56,264 nucleotides of DNA from Crenothrix polyspora. Its GTDB lineage: Bacteria; Pseudomonadota; Gammaproteobacteria; Methylococcales; Methylomonadaceae. The position numbers were made by a program, and so were the translations under genes. Below, one piece after another: positions 31,211 through 38,996 of the stretch (position 1 is its first letter; the number at the start of each line of letters is the position of its first letter). Under the pieces are notes generated by a model, which was given only the letters and a program-made list of their open reading frames with translations, had not been told where the DNA came from and did no database searches. Location of the stretch: the NCBI GenBank assembly GCA_945877505.1, contig CAMDWT010000005.1:1-56264 (forward strand), written 5' to 3'.

Positions 31211-32248
31211 ATGTCGAAACAAATTAAAACGATAGAACACTTTGCTGGTCATAAAAAAAAGCTCTGGGGTGGCTTTGTTATTGCTTTAGTGTTGAGCATT
31301 GTTTATACAGTATTTGCTGCCAATATGCCGAGTTATACGGAATTGATTAAGCAGTTAGGCATTACGCAACAAGATTTAGCCCGTTTGGATCATGGTGATA
31401 TTGTATTTTTTGATATCTCAGAAAGTAGCGAAAGAGAGCTAACCGCCGGGGCGGCAATGTATGTATCAGCGAGCCCAGCCAAAATTAGTGAAGTCATCAA
31501 GAGAGAAGATTTGGTATCTCTCGATACCGCCGTTATAGCGGCTGGAGTTATCCCTTTGCAAGCAACAGAGGAGGCTTTTAAGGGGTTTAGTTTTAAGGCA
31601 GGAAGTGAGGCGGTGGACGATTTTTGGGAGGCAAAGCCAGGTAGTCAGCTTAATTTATCTAGGCAGGAATTTCAGAGTATAAAAGCGGCAAGTCCTAAGT
31701 CGCTTGATGGGGCGTCTGCAATGTATAGAAAATTTTTATGGCAACGTTGGCAAGCTTATCGTAAAGAGGGTTTGAAGGGTATTGCAAATTATGACCGTGG
31801 TGATGGAGAAGAAGCCAGTCCTAGGCAGGAATTGAAGGCTGCTTTGTTGGAAAGTAAAGTGATTGAGAAGTATTTTCCTGCGTTATATAAAGCTTGGCTG
31901 AATTATCCAGTAGATTTTTCAGTGGGTATTGAAGAAGCCTTTTTTTGGAGTAATCGAATCGTACAAGGAAGTCCAACGGCAATTCTTGTCCATCGAGTCT
32001 CGTCGAGTGAAAGCGCTGGTGAGTTAATTCTTGCTAGACAATTTTACGTCGGACGTGCTTTTAATTCCAATCAGCTCATTATTGCTTGTTTACCTTATGG
32101 TAAAGGTGCTCTGGTTTTTTATTTAAATAGAACTTTTACAGATCAAACAGCGGGTTTTGGTAGCAGTTTAAAGCATTTTATAGGTGATAATCAGGCACAA
32201 TCTGAAATAACCAAGTTGCTGATAAATTTACGTAATACAGTAAAATAA
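31211..32248 (+). CDS. Exported or membrane-anchored protein of unknown function next to the sterol operon
   Basis: Not recognised. From the ATG at 31211 it has 345 residues: a short basic N-terminus (MSKQIKTIEHFAGHKKK), one hydrophobic segment (about 19-37, signal peptide or anchor), then a soluble domain presumably in the periplasm. The open frame runs up to a TTG at 31142 with another ATG at 31160; the later start is preferred because it gives a clean signal sequence, though its ribosome binding site is unclear. It has few cysteines and no lipobox. It is co-directional with the sterol genes, 289 bases upstream of cyp51. A role in handling or moving sterols is conceivable but only by position. 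Confidence 0.7.
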   Translation: MSKQIKTIEHFAGHKKKLWGGFVIALVLSIVYTVFAANMPSYTELIKQLGITQQDLARLDHGDIVFFDISESSERELTAGAAMYVSASPAKISEVIKREDLVSLDTAVIAAGVIPLQATEEAFKGFSFKAGSEAVDDFWEAKPGSQLNLSRQEFQSIKAASPKSLDGASAMYRKFLWQRWQAYRKEGLKGIANYDRGDGEEASPRQELKAALLESKVIEKYFPALYKAWLNYPVDFSVGIEEAFFWSNRIVQGSPTAILVHRVSSSESAGELILARQFYVGRAFNSNQLIIACLPYGKGALVFYLNRTFTDQTAGFGSSLKHFIGDNQAQSEITKLLINLRNTVK

Positions 32249-32373
32249 GTTAAATTTTTTAGTTGATATCAGGTGGTGGTGGCCTGCAATCCAATGAGCT
32301 CAATTAAATATAGGTTTTTTTGTACGGCTTAAATGCAGTCAAGAAACGCTAATGTCAGAGGGTCGTTGACAAG

Positions 32374-32386
32374 TGATAACTTATCA
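32374..32386. promoter_or_regulatory. Palindrome beside a -35-like element upstream of the sterol operon
   Basis: TGATAA-C-TTATCA, a perfect 6-bp inverted repeat with one central base, starts 2 bases after TTGACA (32366-32371). This is a position where a repressor would block RNA polymerase. A second TTGACA lies at 32441-32446. Neither has a clear -10 at 16-18 bases, so the promoter itself is uncertain. Confidence 0.4.
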
Positions 32387-32463
32387 ATTAAGCGGAAAGG
32401 TTTGTACATTAAGCAGTCACCGCGTAAAATTGAACATTGATTGACATTCACCTAAGGAATTAA

Positions 32464-32505
32464 AGGCTTATGTTTTTCGGGGGAAAGCCTCTATTTATCT
32501 AGGCT
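32464..32505 (+). promoter_or_regulatory. Alternative-hairpin leader before cyp51
   Basis: Three short segments can pair in exclusive ways: AGGCTT (32464-32469), AAGCCT (32485-32490) and AGGCT (32501-32505). The middle one can pair with either neighbour. This resembles a small attenuator, but the stems are only 5-6 bp. Confidence 0.25.
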
Positions 32506-32537
32506 CTCCTTACCATGCTTCTATATCAAGCCGAGTT

Positions 32538-34175
32538 ATGAATACGATAAATCCTGAAAAATCTGCTTCTCCTATCAAACAACCCCCTAAAATGCCTGGT
32601 GCATTGCCATTTTTAGGGCACATGTTAAAGTTTGGAAAAAATCCCTTTCTCTACATGATGACGCTCAGAGATACACTTGGAGAAATCGGTGAATTTCGGA
32701 TGTTTCATCAGAAGATGGTATTGATGACGGGTCCAGAAGCAAATGAGGCCTTTTTTCGCGCCCCCGATGCCCAGTTAGATCAAAGTCAAGCTTACAAAAT
32801 CATGACACCTATTTTTGGTAAGGGTGTTGTTTTTGATGCGCCGCCACATAAAAAAGATCAGCAACTTAAGATGCTGATGCCAGTATTGCGTGATAAGCCT
32901 ATGCGTGGTTATGCGCAAGTTATTGTTCAAGAAGTTGAGCAAATGATCGCCGACTGGGGTAATACAGGAGAGATTGATTTACTTGAGTTCATGAAAGAAC
33001 TGACGATTTATACTTCTAGCCATTGTCTGCTTGGTGATGAATTTCGCTATGAGTTGAATGAAGAGTTTGCAAAGATTTATCACGACCTTGAAAAAGGCGT
33101 TAATCCACTGGCTTTTGTTTTTCCTAACTTGCCGTTACCCGTATTTCGTCGACGTGATAAAGCGCGCGCCAGATTACAGGAATTAGTGACAGGGATTATT
33201 GCTAAAAGAGCTCAAAAAGCAGAAAAGAGTGAAGATGCCTTTCAATTGCTCATAGACTCTAAATATGATGATGGCACTCACTTATCGCCACATGAAATAA
33301 CAGGAATGTTAATAGGGACTATATTTGCCGGGCATCATACGACGGCGGGGACTGCCGCATGGACGTTGCTTGAATTGGCGAAACGACCAGAGCAGTTGAA
33401 TTTAGTCTTAAGTGAATTGGATGCGCATTTCGGTGCTGAAGGTGAAGTAACTTTCCAGTCCTTACGAGAGATTCCTGTCTTAGAAAATGTCATTAAAGAA
33501 GTTTTGCGACTGCATCCTCCGTTAATATTTTTAATTCGTAAGGTGATGAAGGACTTTCACTTTAAAGGTTATACCGTAAAAGCAGGTAAGTATGTTTGTG
33601 CATCCCCACGCGTTTCTCATCGTATAGCGGAGATTTTTCCTGATCCTGAAAAGTTTGATCCTGGTCGTTACTCAGAAGAACGTCAGGAAGATGCCAAACC
33701 ATTCAGCTGGATTGCTTTTGGTGGTGGGAAACATAAATGTACAGGGAATGCATTTGCCATGTTGCAACTAAAGGCAATTTTTAGCATTTTATTACGCCGC
33801 TATACATTTGAACTTGTAGATGAGAAAGATTACTATCAGGATGATTTTACTCAAATGGTGGTCCAACCTTTATCACCTTGTCGTGTTCGTTACATCAAGC
33901 GAACGGATATTAAAGAGAATGTTGCTGAATTAAAAGCGCCTGAAAAGCAGGAAAGTGGACGAGTTAATCCAGGATTTGAAATAAAAATTGATCGTGAACT
34001 TTGTCAGGGACACGCCGCATGCATGACAGAGGCGCCAGAAGTTTTTCATGTGGACGATGGCGGTAATCTAACTATCTTACAAGAAAATCCTTCCATGGAA
34101 TTACTTGAAAAAGTGCGCTTAGCTGAAAAATACTGCCCCACTAAAGCAATTTTTGTAAACACAAAGAACTTATAA
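32538..34175 (+). CDS. cyp51: Sterol 14-alpha-demethylase CYP51 fused to a 3Fe-4S ferredoxin
   Basis: Removes the 14-alpha-methyl group of lanosterol-type sterols with O2 and electrons from its own ferredoxin. 545 residues. The P450 domain (1 to about 455) has the I-helix AGHHTT (264-269), EVLR (ExxR, 321-324) and heme loop FGGGKHKC (Cys401). A linker (about 456-478) leads to a ferredoxin domain with Cys489, Cys495 and Cys533-Pro. His492 replaces the middle Cys, as expected for a [3Fe-4S] cluster. The same fusion is known from Methylococcus capsulatus. First gene of cyp51-NTF2-osc-sqmo; the next gene starts 10 bases later. The ribosome binding site is poor; an 8-codon frame (32515-32541) ends in an ATGA overlap with this start. 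Confidence 0.96.
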   Translation: MNTINPEKSASPIKQPPKMPGALPFLGHMLKFGKNPFLYMMTLRDTLGEIGEFRMFHQKMVLMTGPEANEAFFRAPDAQLDQSQAYKIMTPIFGKGVVFDAPPHKKDQQLKMLMPVLRDKPMRGYAQVIVQEVEQMIADWGNTGEIDLLEFMKELTIYTSSHCLLGDEFRYELNEEFAKIYHDLEKGVNPLAFVFPNLPLPVFRRRDKARARLQELVTGIIAKRAQKAEKSEDAFQLLIDSKYDDGTHLSPHEITGMLIGTIFAGHHTTAGTAAWTLLELAKRPEQLNLVLSELDAHFGAEGEVTFQSLREIPVLENVIKEVLRLHPPLIFLIRKVMKDFHFKGYTVKAGKYVCASPRVSHRIAEIFPDPEKFDPGRYSEERQEDAKPFSWIAFGGGKHKCTGNAFAMLQLKAIFSILLRRYTFELVDEKDYYQDDFTQMVVQPLSPCRVRYIKRTDIKENVAELKAPEKQESGRVNPGFEIKIDRELCQGHAACMTEAPEVFHVDDGGNLTILQENPSMELLEKVRLAEKYCPTKAIFVNTKNL

Positions 34176-34185
34176 GAGATAAAGA

Positions 34186-34788
34186 ATGGCCGCATATCCC
34201 AGAGCAGAGCTAGAAGAAATGGTTGAACGTTGGTTGCAAGCAAATCGTGATGCTGAAAAGGAAGGAAATTGGCCAAAATACTTAGGGGCTATGTATACCG
34301 ATGAGGCTGAATATCGATGGAATATTGGACCTAATGAAGAGTTTGTAGCACGTAGCCGTAAAGAGATAGAAGAATGGGCTTTAGGTGTTCAAATGGAAGG
34401 TTTTGAAGAATGGCGTTATCCCTATCACCGAATTTTAATTGATGAAAAACAAGGTGAAGTGATCGGTTTGTGGGATCAAGTGTCACCAGCATTGAGAGAA
34501 GACGGAACACACTATGAAGTGGCTGGCATTGGTGGCTCATGGTTTCGTTATGGGGGGAATTATAAGTGGGAATGGCAGAGAGATTTCTTTGACTTAGGCA
34601 ATGTTAAAGCATTGTTTTTTGAATTAGCAGCAGATGATAAACTTGATCCTGCGGTAAAAAGAAAAATTGGTAAGCTCGCTAAAGGACAATTGCTACCCGG
34701 TCATGAACGCTTACGCAAACAGCCTGGGCTATTAAAAAAATTGAAAGGCTTTATTGCAATGGTACGCATTGCTTTATTTAATACATAA
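34186..34788 (+). CDS. NTF2/SnoaL-like protein in the sterol operon
   Basis: 200 residues. The N-terminal 130 residues read as an NTF2-like alpha+beta cone fold: ELEEMVERWLQANRDAEKEG opening helices, then MYTDEAEYRWNIGPNEEF, EIEEWALGVQMEGFEEW and strands ending in GGSWFRYGGNYKWEWQRDFFD. The C-terminal 60 residues are basic and helical. Ketosteroid isomerase and SnoaL polyketide cyclases share this fold, and an NTF2-like protein gene also lies near cyp51 in Mycobacterium. The gene sits 10 bases after cyp51 and 39 bases before the cyclase gene. An isomerase, binding or chaperone role toward sterol intermediates is inference; no catalytic residues can be assigned. Confidence 0.8.
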   Translation: MAAYPRAELEEMVERWLQANRDAEKEGNWPKYLGAMYTDEAEYRWNIGPNEEFVARSRKEIEEWALGVQMEGFEEWRYPYHRILIDEKQGEVIGLWDQVSPALREDGTHYEVAGIGGSWFRYGGNYKWEWQRDFFDLGNVKALFFELAADDKLDPAVKRKIGKLAKGQLLPGHERLRKQPGLLKKLKGFIAMVRIALFNT

Positions 34789-34827
34789 AATTATCACTCA
34801 TTAGTTAAAAATACTTCATAAAAATCT

Positions 34828-37071
34828 ATGCTTAATGTAAAACCGAGTTGGAATAGCTGGAAATTGCTCACTGAAAAAGGGCGGCATATTTGGGCATTCA
34901 AATCGGAGTCAAATACTATTAATGAGCATCTGAAAAATGCAAATACGCTATCAGAGCAAGAAATAAAAGAATTCAGTCGTGACTTCCAATTTGATAAGGC
35001 TAGTAATCCCAATTCAGGTGACAAAGTTTATAGGCACTCGGCTATTCGTGAAAAGTTTACGAAATTTAAGGGACAAATTCCGCAAGTTGCTTCGCAGGAA
35101 AAGCAAAAAATCACTGATGCACTGATTAACGGTATGAATTACCATACTTTCTTGCAAAGTGACGATGGACATTGGCCCGGTGATTACGGTGGTCCTTTGT
35201 TTCTTTTACCGGGCTTGTTAATTGCTTCGTATATTTCGGGCACCCCCTTTCCTAAAGCTCATCAGGAAATGATGAAGCTTTATTTGTTTAATCATCAGAA
35301 TAAAGATTCGGGTTGGGGTATGCATATTGAGGGTGAGTCAACGATGTTTGGCACCGTTATGCAATATGTATCTTTGCGTATACTGGGGGTTGATAAGGAT
35401 CATGAGTCTTTGATTAACGCTAGAAGTTGGATCAAAAGCAATGGCGGTGCAACTGGAATACCTTCTTGGGGGAAGTTTTATCTGGCCACCTTGAACTTAT
35501 ATGATTGGCAGGGATTTAACAGCCTATTTCCTGAAATGTGGTTATTCCCTAAATGGCTGCCTTTTCACCCATCACGTTATTGGTGCCATAGTCGTATGGT
35601 TTATTTGCCGATGGCTTATTGCTATGCCAAGCAGATTAAAGTCCCTGAAAATGAATTGATCCTGTCCTTAAGAGAAGAAATCTATAACGAGTCTTTTGAT
35701 ACGATTAACTGGCCCAGTCAGCGTAATGCAGTTTGTGAAAAGGATTGTTACACGACACCTTCTCCGGTTTTGAAATGGATGAATTTTTTTACTAATAATT
35801 ATGAAAAATTCAAATGTTCTTGGTTAAGAAAAAAAGCGATTGCGTATATTCTAAAATATCTTAATGCAGAGGATGCCCAAACCGATTACATCAATATAGG
35901 GCCCGTAAATAAAGCAATCAATTCAATTTGTATCTGGGATGCTTATGGAAAAGATTCTGAACAGTTTAAAAAGCATGTGGCACGCTGGTACGATTATTTA
36001 TGGATTGCTGAAGATGGCATGAAAATGAGTGGTTATAATGGGTCACAGTTGTGGGATACCGCTTTTGCTACTCGAGCCATGTTGGAAAGTGAGTTGGGCA
36101 AGCTATTTCCCGCCACGATTGAAAAAAGCTACCAATTTATTGAATTGTCGCAAATTAAAACCGAACACCCTACGCATGCTGAGTTTTTTCGTCATCCAAT
36201 GATTGGAAGTTGGCCTTTTTCAACGGCAGAAAATGGCTGGCCTGTTGCCGACTGTACTGCAGAAGGCTTAAGCGCTACTTTAGCCATTCATCATTCAGGT
36301 CTCGTTAAGACCGTTATTAATGATGAACGAATTAAACAAGCGGTCGATATTATCCTTTCATATCAGAACATTGACGGCGGTTGGGCAACGTATGAGTTAA
36401 CCCGATCATCTAAGTGGTTGGAAAAACTTAATCCATCTGAAGTGTTTGCCGATATAATGATCGATTATTCTTGGACAGAATGCACGGCCGCTTGTGTTAT
36501 TTCTTTATTGGAGATTCAAGAGGACTATCCTGACTATAAGGCTGGTCAAATACAACAGGCAATTACTGCTGGGTTACAGTTTATCCTTAAGCAACAAAAG
36601 CCAGATGGTTCTTGGTATGGTGGTTGGGCGGTATGTTTTACTTATGCCACTTGGTTTGCAGTAGAAGCGATCAGTAAGGCTAAAGGTAAAGGTTATTTAA
36701 AAGATACGATTTTAACCAGTAGCATAGACAAGGCCTGTGCTTTTTTAGTTGATAAGCAAAAAACAGATGGTGGTTGGGGTGAAACTTTCGAGTCATGCTC
36801 TAAGTTGGTTTACACGGAGGCTGTTTCGTCTCAGGTCATTAATACTGGGTGGGCATTATTGACGTTAATGGTTGCTGATTTTACTGACAAAAAGGTAATC
36901 GAAACGGGTGTTAATGTACTGTTGAGTAGGCAAACAGACATTGGCGATTGGCCGCAAGAGAGTATTTCCGGCGTTTTTAATTATAACTGTATGATAACTT
37001 ACGCAAATTATAGGAATATATTTCCTATTTGGGCATTGAGTCGATACTATGATAAGTATATTCAAGTATGA
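34828..37071 (+). CDS. osc: Oxidosqualene cyclase (lanosterol synthase type)
   Basis: Cyclises 2,3-oxidosqualene to a tetracyclic sterol. 747 residues, the usual length. It has the cyclase acid motif DCTAE (475-479) rather than the DxDD of squalene-hopene cyclases, plus repeated QW motifs (near 113, QNIDGGWATYE, QKPDGSWYGGW, QKTDGGWGETFESC). Residues tied to product choice read Tyr354 (in YINIGPVNK), Asn469 and Val473 (in NGWPVADCTAE). By a remembered alignment this equals the plant cycloartenol synthase changes His477Asn/Ile481Val that produce lanosterol. No clear ribosome binding site precedes the ATG. Probably membrane-associated. Third gene of the sterol operon. Confidence 0.96.
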   Translation: MLNVKPSWNSWKLLTEKGRHIWAFKSESNTINEHLKNANTLSEQEIKEFSRDFQFDKASNPNSGDKVYRHSAIREKFTKFKGQIPQVASQEKQKITDALINGMNYHTFLQSDDGHWPGDYGGPLFLLPGLLIASYISGTPFPKAHQEMMKLYLFNHQNKDSGWGMHIEGESTMFGTVMQYVSLRILGVDKDHESLINARSWIKSNGGATGIPSWGKFYLATLNLYDWQGFNSLFPEMWLFPKWLPFHPSRYWCHSRMVYLPMAYCYAKQIKVPENELILSLREEIYNESFDTINWPSQRNAVCEKDCYTTPSPVLKWMNFFTNNYEKFKCSWLRKKAIAYILKYLNAEDAQTDYINIGPVNKAINSICIWDAYGKDSEQFKKHVARWYDYLWIAEDGMKMSGYNGSQLWDTAFATRAMLESELGKLFPATIEKSYQFIELSQIKTEHPTHAEFFRHPMIGSWPFSTAENGWPVADCTAEGLSATLAIHHSGLVKTVINDERIKQAVDIILSYQNIDGGWATYELTRSSKWLEKLNPSEVFADIMIDYSWTECTAACVISLLEIQEDYPDYKAGQIQQAITAGLQFILKQQKPDGSWYGGWAVCFTYATWFAVEAISKAKGKGYLKDTILTSSIDKACAFLVDKQKTDGGWGETFESCSKLVYTEAVSSQVINTGWALLTLMVADFTDKKVIETGVNVLLSRQTDIGDWPQESISGVFNYNCMITYANYRNIFPIWALSRYYDKYIQV

Positions 37072-37082
37072 AAGAGGATTCA

Positions 37083-37121
37083 ATGTCACGTAAATTATTT
37101 GTACCTAATAGCTTAATATGA
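37083..37121 (+). CDS. Candidate 12-residue coupling peptide ahead of squalene monooxygenase
   Basis: ATG at 37083 preceded by AGAGGA with 5-base spacing, encoding MSRKLFVPNSLI and ending with a TGA that overlaps the ATG of the next gene (ATGA at 37118-37121). The squalene monooxygenase start itself has no ribosome binding site, so ribosomes may reach it by finishing this frame. About one in four ATGA-type starts would have such an upstream frame by chance; the strong ribosome binding site is the main support. Confidence 0.35.
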   Translation: MSRKLFVPNSLI

Positions 37122-38464
37122 AATCAGAATACGATATTTGCATTATAGGCGCGGGCATGGCAGGCGCCACCATCGCCGCATATCTTGCGCCTAAAGGCAT
37201 TAAGATTGCGTTAATTGATCATTGCTTTAAAGAAAAAAAACGTATTGTCGGCGAATTATTACAGCCCGGGGCAGTACTGTCCCTTGAGCAAATGGATCTT
37301 GGGCATTTGCTGGAAGGTTTCGACGCTCAATCAGTTGATGGTTATTCCTTGCTTCAAGGGGATGAAAAAATAACGATTCCCTACCCAAAAAGTTATAAAG
37401 GTATGGGTTTGCACAATGGTCGATTTTTGCAGAAAATTAGAGCGTCCGCTTTGCAAAATGAGTCCGTTACGCAAATTAATGGCAAGGCACTACAGTTACT
37501 GGAAAATGAGGGGCATGAAATTATCGGTGTGAGTTACCGAGAATCACTAACTTCTGAAATAAAATCTATTCATGCGCCTTTAACGATTACCAGTGATGGT
37601 TTCTTTTCAAATTTTAGAGAAAGCCTCAGTAATAATGAAAAAACAGTAACGTCTTATTTTATTGGTCTCATATTAAAGGACTGTAAAATGCCGTTTCCAA
37701 AACATGGTCATGTATTTTTATCGGGACCAACGCCCTTTATTTGTTACCCCATTTCTAAACATGAGGTTAGGTTGTTAATTGATTTTCCAGGCGACCAACT
37801 TCCTAGAAAATTTTTATTGCAGGATCATTTGGATGCCAATGTAACGCCTTATATTCCCGATAGTATGCGTGAAAGTTATGAGCAGGCTATTGAAGAAGGT
37901 GGTTTTAAGGTTATGCCCAATCATTATATGGCTGCAAAACCAATCATACGTAAGGGCGCGGTTATGCTGGGTGACGCGCTTAATATGCGCCATCCTTTAA
38001 CAGGCGGTGGGTTGACCGCAGTGTTCTCAGATATACAAATATTGAGTGCTCATTTGTTGGCGATGCCTGCGTTTAATAATAACGACTTGATTCATGAAAA
38101 GATAGAAGCGTACTATCGTGACAGGCAGTATGCTAATGCCAATCTTAATATTCTTGCAAATGCCTTATATGGTGTTATGTCGAATGATTTGCTTAAAACA
38201 GCAGTATTTAAATATCTTAGTTGTGGCGGTGAAAATGCGCAGGAATCAATTGCCATTTTAGCAGGGTTAAACAGAAATCATTTTTCATTGATCAAACAAT
38301 TCTTCTACTTAGCGGTTTTTGGGGCTTTCGATTTGGTACGAGAAAATATAGTTAATCTTCCAAAGGCTACAAAAATACTATGGGATGCGCTAATTATTAT
38401 TAAACCCCTCGCTAAAAATGAACTCTCTTTAACGGCAGTTTTCAGTGGTTATTTTAAAAAATAA
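37118..38464 (+). CDS. sqmo: Squalene monooxygenase (squalene epoxidase)
   Basis: FAD-dependent oxidation of squalene to 2,3-oxidosqualene, the substrate of the cyclase encoded just upstream. 448 residues. The Rossmann motif is IIGAGMAGATIAAYLAPKG (9 onward), the family motif GELLQPGAVLSLEQM follows, and the second FAD motif is MLGDALNMRHPLTGGGLTA. Hydrophobic stretches near the C-terminus (about 385-400) suggest membrane association. It lacks the long N-terminal membrane region of animal enzymes. Last gene of the operon; 46 bases after osc, with an intervening 12-codon frame that may couple translation. Confidence 0.95.
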   Translation: MKSEYDICIIGAGMAGATIAAYLAPKGIKIALIDHCFKEKKRIVGELLQPGAVLSLEQMDLGHLLEGFDAQSVDGYSLLQGDEKITIPYPKSYKGMGLHNGRFLQKIRASALQNESVTQINGKALQLLENEGHEIIGVSYRESLTSEIKSIHAPLTITSDGFFSNFRESLSNNEKTVTSYFIGLILKDCKMPFPKHGHVFLSGPTPFICYPISKHEVRLLIDFPGDQLPRKFLLQDHLDANVTPYIPDSMRESYEQAIEEGGFKVMPNHYMAAKPIIRKGAVMLGDALNMRHPLTGGGLTAVFSDIQILSAHLLAMPAFNNNDLIHEKIEAYYRDRQYANANLNILANALYGVMSNDLLKTAVFKYLSCGGENAQESIAILAGLNRNHFSLIKQFFYLAVFGAFDLVRENIVNLPKATKILWDALIIIKPLAKNELSLTAVFSGYFKK

Positions 38465-38996
38465 ATACAAAAGTCATCGCTTAAGTTGTTGTTGAAAGAA
38501 CTCGTAAATCAGTGTTGTCTAATAAAAAAATAGTGTAAATCTTGTCATTTATTTTCCCTCCGTCATTGTTGCTGATGACATAAAATCAGAAGCGGCAATT
38601 AAGTTTCATAAAATAACCATTAATTCATAGTGCATTAAAAACAAAAGAAAAGATATTCTTTTGTAATATGGTAAAATTGCGCACTATCGTGATTCAAAAT
38701 TCATAACGTATGAATAGGATTTTTCTGCGCCAATTAGCGCAAGCTATTAAGGATTCAGGGTATTTTGTGATTTGAAGCGAATGATACTTAAGGGGCTGTT
38801 AGTCTCTTTAAAATATAAAGGGTGTTTTATAGTTTGAGCGCGATAACTAACATTTTATTGACGATTCTTGTTAACTAATATGGGCTATTTATTTAGCTTA
38901 AATTGTTAACAGCGACATACCAATGAATACTTATCAGTCGTTCATTTATTCTATGCTCGGTTCCTTACCTTTTTAAATTCATACTTTACAATTCTT
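38465..38996. other. Intergenic region between the sterol operon and pfp
   Basis: 532 bases, the longest gap in the window, very AT-rich. Contents: a perfect 9-bp stem-loop ACAAAAGAA / TTCTTTTGT (38641-38664); a 21-codon frame from an ATG at 38709 (starts MNRIFLRQLAQA) without a ribosome binding site; and two direct copies of TTGTTAAC (38868-38875, 38903-38910), 35 bases apart, which could be a regulator site for pfp. No known RNA gene was recognised. Confidence 0.5.
38641..38664. terminator. Stem-loop downstream of squalene monooxygenase
   Basis: Perfect 9-bp arms ACAAAAGAA and TTCTTTTGT around a 6-base loop, 177 bases after the operon stop. Could be the operon terminator or an operator upstream of pfp. 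Confidence 0.35.

Noticed and set aside
32249-38464. Recent horizontal transfer of the sterol operon
   Set aside because: Base composition and codon style look like the neighbouring genes and no mobile element or tRNA junction flanks it; ancient transfer cannot be judged without phylogeny.
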